Assembly (NCBI GenBank): GCA_964017155.1 | Contig: OZ024854.1 | Location: 21,243,869-21,307,868 of the forward strand | Length of the DNA stretch: 64,000 nt | Reading direction: 5' to 3' | DNA from: Oasisia sp. SBJ-2009 | Taxonomy: Eukaryota; Annelida; Polychaeta; Sabellida; Siboglinidae | Shown here: piece by piece, positions 59,340 to 64,000 of the stretch | Layout of the letters: every line of letters begins with the position of its first letter | Numbering within the stretch: position 1 is the stretch's first letter | Program-made: the position numbers and the translations under genes | The notes under the pieces: generated by a model | Told to the model about the DNA's origin: nothing | The model's input: the letters and a program-made list of their open reading frames with translations, nothing else | Database searches by the model: none

Positions 59340-60038
59340 GTGAGAAGTGCTACATCGCCTCGTAGGTCGCTGGCGCCGTCGGCTAGAAGTGTGACGTCTT
59401 CTCGTAAGTGTCTGGCGCCTTTGGCTAGAAGTGTAACGTCTTGTCGTAAGTGTCTGGCGCCTTCGGCTAAAAGAGTAACGTCTTCTCGTAAGTGTCTGGC
59501 GCCTTCGGCTAAAAGTGTGACGTATTCTCGTAAGTGTCTGGCGCCTTCGGCTAGAAGTGTGACGTCTTCTCGTAAGTGTCTGGCGCCTTCGGCTAGAAGT
59601 GTGACGTCTTCTCGTAGCTCGCTGGCGCCGTGGGCCGCTAAATTGGCTGTAGAAGCTGCAGGCTTCACGGCGAAATTGAGGCATGTTGAAAATTATGCTA
59701 ATGTAAAGGCAGAGCTAGCAAAGATACATACAGTCAAACAGTTAGATGTAGCAGAAACCCAGTTGGAAGCTATCGCGCAGTTTGAAACGGAAAATGGTTT
59801 TGAATTTGAAGACCATAGTTCTGATGGGAATAATGTCTATGTAGAACAATACGTGCGCTCAATTGTGATATCTGCTCCGGTAACACCAGCAGACGAAGGT
59901 AGTATCAGTTGTACAATGCCCGTGTTATCAATTGCCAGTGAGTATACATACATGCCAACGCATATATGTGTGGGTAATGTCAGGGGATTTCCTATGCCAG
60001 AGCCAACACAACAAATTCCATATGTTTCTTCCATGTGA
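59340..60038 (+). CDS. Unrecognised frame: 14-residue repeats then a possible coiled coil
   Basis: I do not recognise this product. The frame starts in the 42-bp repeats (SARSVTSSRKCLAP type units), then enters unique sequence with an Ala/Glu/Lys-rich segment (SLAPWAAKLAVEAAGF, later LDVAETQLEAIAQFE). That spacing could form a coiled coil. The end is rich in Pro and ordinary residues and stops at TGA 60036-60038. The Ser/Arg-rich stretch followed by an Ala/Leu/Glu helix is reminiscent of gag-like proteins of Pao-type retroelements, but I see no protease, RT or LTR. It may equally be a chance frame, since the repeat keeps itself open. Another frame continues to 60276. Confidence 0.25.
   Translation: MRSATSPRRSLAPSARSVTSSRKCLAPLARSVTSCRKCLAPSAKRVTSSRKCLAPSAKSVTYSRKCLAPSARSVTSSRKCLAPSARSVTSSRSSLAPWAAKLAVEAAGFTAKLRHVENYANVKAELAKIHTVKQLDVAETQLEAIAQFETENGFEFEDHSSDGNNVYVEQYVRSIVISAPVTPADEGSISCTMPVLSIASEYTYMPTHICVGNVRGFPMPEPTQQIPYVSSM
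59341..59635 (+). repeat. 42-bp minisatellite, about 7 copies
   Basis: The unit contains CGTAAGTGTCTGGCGCCTTC and GGCTAGAAGTGTGACGTCTT. Each copy contains GTAAGTGT, a donor-like string, and GACGTC. Translated forward it gives a 14-residue Arg/Ser-rich repeat that leads in frame into the next feature. Confidence 0.93.
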
Positions 60039-60674
60039 TGGTTGGCAAATGGCAGCTCGTTGCGTTTATCGTGGAAATAGTTTATCACCTTTTGTGTCAA
60101 AGCAACAAGTAACGTATGTAGAAATTCACGCACATGTAGAACCCGTTTATTTGTGTGAACAAACAACATGTGTTCTCGATATCAAACTCGGTGTTACCAG
60201 TCTTTTTACTTCCAGTTATAAACATTGCATGTTATGTATTGGAGTAGATTTACACAAAAATGTAACACCACCGTAGGATACAATTTCTTTCACCAGCAGT
60301 GTTATCTTGTCCAAATTGGTTTATGCAGCTTTCTACAAAACGCAAGTCGCATCATTAACTACTCATAACAACTGCGGGTCTGTACCACCCACGTAAAATG
60401 CATAAACCTGGAACTCAATCATACTCATTTAAACGAATCTTACAGTTCGTATGTATGAGACGTGCACGCACGCATGGCTTAAACTGTGTGACGCTAAAAC
60501 GGTTGAGTGAGTCGTGTCTTTGGAATGCTAGTCATGCTTGTCACGTGGGACGCTGGTCTATTTTTACCAACCGTAGACTCGGCTCACAGGAGCAGTGGTC
60601 GTGACAGATTACAAAGAGTCTGACTTATTTTCCAAGTCGTTGTATGTTACACAGCTCGTTTTTCGTTGATCATA

Positions 60675-61644
60675 ATGTTCCGGTTTGGCGTTGTTGCTCT
60701 GTTATTGGTCAGCCTTGCCTTGGCCAGTGGACAGGAGACGGGCATTGGTCTAGGTACCTGCACGTACAGTTTTGTCGTACAGAGTCCGTACTGTGGCAAG
60801 GAAGTGGGAGGTGACGCCGAGGCCGACATACAGAGACTGCAGGTGAGTGGTCGTCCAACGATCTTTTTAATTGGATTATTCTGTACGTGGCAACTGCTCG
60901 CTAGTACAGAATGTTTATAAAGGGCAGTGGTTTGCCTTCTTGAAGTTCAGTTGTGCGTTACTAAAACAAAAATATACCGGAGCACGTTGATAATCATTGA
61001 AGCGGAACGATCGGGTGCACCGCTGCTTAGAATGTTTGGGGGATTGACAGCATACATGCATCGAAAACCAGTTCGACAACACTTCCCAACATCCACCTAC
61101 TCGCGCTCATTTCCTCCAAGTAATCTACAACAATCTGTTGACAACTGTACAATAACCTCTCAGTGTGTTTCGTTTAACGTAGATACGTTGCTGTAACATT
61201 TTCTCTCCGTTGGAGCTGGTTTCTGGGTAGTTTTGTGTACTTTTCAGATACTCTATTTGACTATGGGCCCAAATGCATAGTTTATTCTGTGATTGAATTA
61301 CGTAATTACTAGTTACCACCGACATGTCGCAGTGGCTGGTCGCGCTGCCTGTACTTTGAATAGAAAAAATAAAAATGTAGAAGGAGTGGTCACCCAAAAG
61401 GTTTCTACCGTTCTGTCGGGTTGAGGGTGCAATACGTAACATGACATCTACTCTACATTTTAGGGCACGGTTGCTAAGCTGAAAGGCACTGTTGATAGAT
61501 TATCGGACACAAATGATGAATTAAAGAACCACTTAACAACGATGGCGCGTGAGATTTCGGAGATCAAAGCCCAGCTGCCGTCGAGTGGGGCGACAGCACC
61601 GACAGCTGGGTCGGCGACGGACGGACAGACGTATGTCATCGGCG
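60675..61644 (+). CDS. Secreted coiled-coil protein, 5' exons only
   Basis: Exon 1 is 60675-60842 and exon 2 is 61464-61644; both have good GT-AG junctions and phases 0 and 1. The ATG at 60675 begins a clear signal peptide (FRFGVVALLLVSLALASG). The mature start has GTCTYSFVVQSPYCG, followed by a heptad-rich segment (residues about 50-96, VAKLKGTVDRLSDTNDELKN) and a Ser/Thr/Ala/Gly linker ending YVIGG. Signal peptide, a C-x-Y-x-F-V-V motif with two cysteines and a coiled coil resemble N-termini of secreted angiopoietin-, olfactomedin- or EMILIN-like proteins. The C-terminal domain that would decide this lies beyond the window or the inserted retroelements. Intron 2 contains a pyrimidine tract and two RT copies. 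Confidence 0.6.
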
Positions 61645-61719
61645 GTAAGAGTTTGTATACTTTTTGTGAACAAACACGTATTACATCGTTCATTGTTTTA
61701 ATTCACCCACCCACTCATT

Positions 61720-61862
61720 AAATAAACACTTCCTCGTTCCTTCCCTCCCTACCTCACTTCCTTCCTTCCTCTCTCCCTCCGTCCCTCCCTCGTTTGCTCG
61801 CTCGCTCGCACTCTCCCCCCTTCCATCTTTCCCCCTCTCTTCCTTGCCCCTCCCCTCCTTTT
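61720..61862. repeat. Polypyrimidine tract (CCTT/CCCT)
   Basis: An extended imperfect pyrimidine run on the plus strand in intron 2 of the secreted protein gene, ending where the retrotransposon sequence begins. Confidence 0.85.
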
Positions 61863-61866
61863 CTGC

Positions 61867-62821
61867 TATAACTGAAACACGTATTCGCTTACTCAGCTGC
61901 TCAGCCGATGTCGTTTTGAGTGGAGTTCCACAGGGGTCGGTGTTGGGACCAATACTGTTCTTGATATTTATAAATGATTTGGATGATGATTTATCAAGTA
62001 AAGTACTTAAATTTGCAGACGACACAAAAGTGTTCAGAACTGTAAAAACTGATACAGATAAAGAAACTTTACAAGATGATCTAACCAAGTTAGTAAAATG
62101 GTCTGAAAAATGGCAGATGTTATTTAATTTTGGTAAATGTAAATGCATCCACATTGGACACGGTAATATGAGCAAAGAATACTTTATGGGCAATACTATA
62201 TTAGGCACAAGTGTAAAAGAAAAGGACTTGGGAGTTACAGTTAGTGCCGACATGACAGTTTCAGAGCAATGTGGACTTGCTGCTGCAAAAAGAAATCAAA
62301 TTTTAGGATTAATTAGAAGAAACATCACATATATGGATAAGACTTTAATAATACCATTGTACAAGGCAATAGTTAGGCCACACTTAGAATATTGCATTCA
62401 GGCATGGAGGCCATATCAAAAGAAAGACATTGATAAACTTGAAAGAATTCAAAGGAGGGCTACTAAACTAATTCCAGAACTTAAACATTTATCCTATGAA
62501 AGACGCCTGTTAGAATGTAGATTGACAACATTAGAAACTAGAAGATTAAGAGGAGACCTAATAGAAGTTTTTAAGATATTGAATGGATATGAAGATATTG
62601 ATAGCAACATTTTTTTCAAACTAAAAGAAGATAGTGTGACAAGGGGGCATAAGGCAGCGTTAGTCAAGCCATACTCTAGATTAGATAAAAGAAAATTCTC
62701 CTTCTCCCAGAGAACAATAACTGATTGGAATAATTTAAGTCATGATTGTGTAAATGCCAGCAGTGTAAATATGTTTAAAAATCAAATTGACAATTATCTG
62801 GCAAGGGCGGGCTATACCTAG
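61867..62821 (+). mobile_element. 5'-truncated non-LTR retrotransposon, intact RT C-terminal frame
   Basis: The open frame enters at SGVPQGSVLGPILFLIFIND (RT block), has the catalytic FADDTKVF, then WSEKWQMLFNFGKCK, YLGV-equivalent KDLGVTVSADM, and VRPHLEYCIQAW. It goes on to RRLRGDLIEVFKILNG and a stop at 62819-62821. No stops interrupt 310 codons. The endonuclease and N-terminal RT are missing, as expected from 5' truncation. It is a CR1/Rex/L2-like element. A nearly identical inverted copy follows at 63246. Confidence 0.88.
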
Positions 62822-63182
62822 GTTGAACACTTAAATGTTTTAGAAATTATTTTAATACTGATTAAATTATTTATTCATATAATTATTTTAATTAATTTAT
62901 TATTATAAAAAATGGTGTTATTGTAGGATATTTTATGTATTTATTTATTTTACTTGTATATTTTTTTAGAGACAACGTATACATTGTATTTTACTTATGT
63001 ATTTTTAGAGACAACGCATTTTAATTAGCAGCATTTTAGTGCATTTTATAATAACTGTATATATATATATATTTTTTTTTGTTTTTTGTTTTTTTGAAGT
63101 GAACACTCGATAAGCCATAGGCTTCCTTGTTCACATGCCGTCTGGAGCTTGGTTCTGGACGGCAACTTGTTAAACCCTTGTT

Positions 63183-63246
<64 letters not shown>
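63183..63246. repeat. (AC)n microsatellite
   Basis: An uninterrupted AC array directly abuts the 3' end of the inverted retrotransposon copy. Confidence 0.95.
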
Positions 63247-63250
<4 letters not shown>

Positions 63251-64000
63251 GCCAGATAATTGTCAATTTTATTTTTAAACATATTTACACTGCTGGCATT
63301 TACACAATCATGACTTAAATTATTCCAATCAGTTATTGTTCTCTGGGAGAAGGAGAATTTTCTTTTATCTAATCTAGAGTATGGCTTGACTAACGCTGCC
63401 TTATGCCCCCTTGTCACACTATCTTCTTTTAGTTTGAAAAAAATGTTGCTATCAATATCTTCATATCCATTCAATATCTTAAAAACTTCTATTAGGTCTC
63501 CTCTTAATCTTCTAGTTTCTAATGTTGTCAATCTACATTCTAACAGGCGTCTTTCATAGGATAAATGTTTAAGTTCTGGAATTAGTTTAGTAGCCCTCCT
63601 TTGAATTCTTTCAAGTTTATCAATGTCTTTCTTTTGATATGGCCTCCATGCCTGAATGCAATATTCTAAGTGTGGCCTAACTATTGCCTTGTACAATGGT
63701 ATTATTAAAGTCTTATCCATATATGTGATGTTTCTTCTAATTAATCCTAAAATTTGATTTCCTTTTGCAGCAGCAAGTCCACATTGCTCTGAAACTGTCA
63801 TGTCGGCACTAACTGTAACTCCCAAGTCCTTTTCTTTTACACTTGTGCCTAATATAGTATTGCCCATAAAGTATTCTTTGCTCATATTACCGTGTCCAAT
63901 GTGGATGCATTTACATTTACCAAAATTAAATAACATCTGCCATTTTTCAGACCATTTTACTAACTTGGTTAGATCATCTTGTAAAGTTTCTTTATCTGTA
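63246..64000 (-). mobile_element. Inverted second copy of the non-LTR retrotransposon, cut by window end
   Basis: The minus strand carries the same frame as 62050-62815 with very few changes. One is AAAKGNQ instead of AAAKRNQ, another MFKNKIDN instead of MFKNQIDN. It loses homology after NYLAR, where the AC array begins, so the last residues and stop codon are missing. The 5' part lies beyond the window. Confidence 0.9.

Overview
This is intron-rich metazoan nuclear DNA from an invertebrate. Splice sites are GT-AG, the background is AT-rich, and there is a tRNA-derived SINE, many non-LTR retrotransposon relics and DNA-transposon fold-backs. Minisatellites are unusually abundant. A mollusc, another lophotrochozoan or amphioxus would all fit; I cannot choose from this window. 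There are no bacterial operons, CRISPR arrays, rRNA genes or free-standing tRNA genes.

Layout. 1-7.2 kb: gene-free sequence with several simple and 21/22-bp tandem arrays. 7.3-10.4 kb: a three-exon gene for a type II membrane glycosyltransferase of the DXD sugar-binding family. It appears to carry two tandem GT domains, the first with its metal-binding motif destroyed. 11-14.8 kb: fold-back elements and a 5'-truncated non-LTR retrotransposon interrupted by a TTAA-flanked DNA element. 14.9-31.9 kb: gene A, an 11-exon lysosomal/prostatic-type acid phosphatase with signal peptide, RHG and HD catalytic motifs, a C-terminal membrane anchor and a Tyr-type sorting tail. 38.6-50.9 kb: gene B, a tandem paralogue with the same exon structure. 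51.5-53.5 kb: a second copy of gene A's 3' flank, then an orphan copy of gene B's promoter that stops just short of where the start codon should be. 54-60 kb: retroelement relics, a SINE, and 42/43-bp minisatellites. 60.7 kb to the end: the 5' part of a secreted coiled-coil protein gene, then two inverted copies of a non-LTR reverse transcriptase.

The most striking pattern is in the acid phosphatase pair. At least seven exon-intron junctions have been copied in tandem into the neighbouring intron, donor or acceptor included. This leaves series of decoy splice sites, some in arrays of 20 or more. Two decoy terminal exons (one per gene) would replace the membrane anchor by a short tail and give a soluble enzyme. 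Exon 10 is nearly identical between the paralogues while the other exons have diverged, which suggests gene conversion. Most minisatellite periods in the window lie near multiples of 10.5 bp. All of this was read by eye; exon boundaries rest on splice consensus, frame continuity and agreement between the paralogues.
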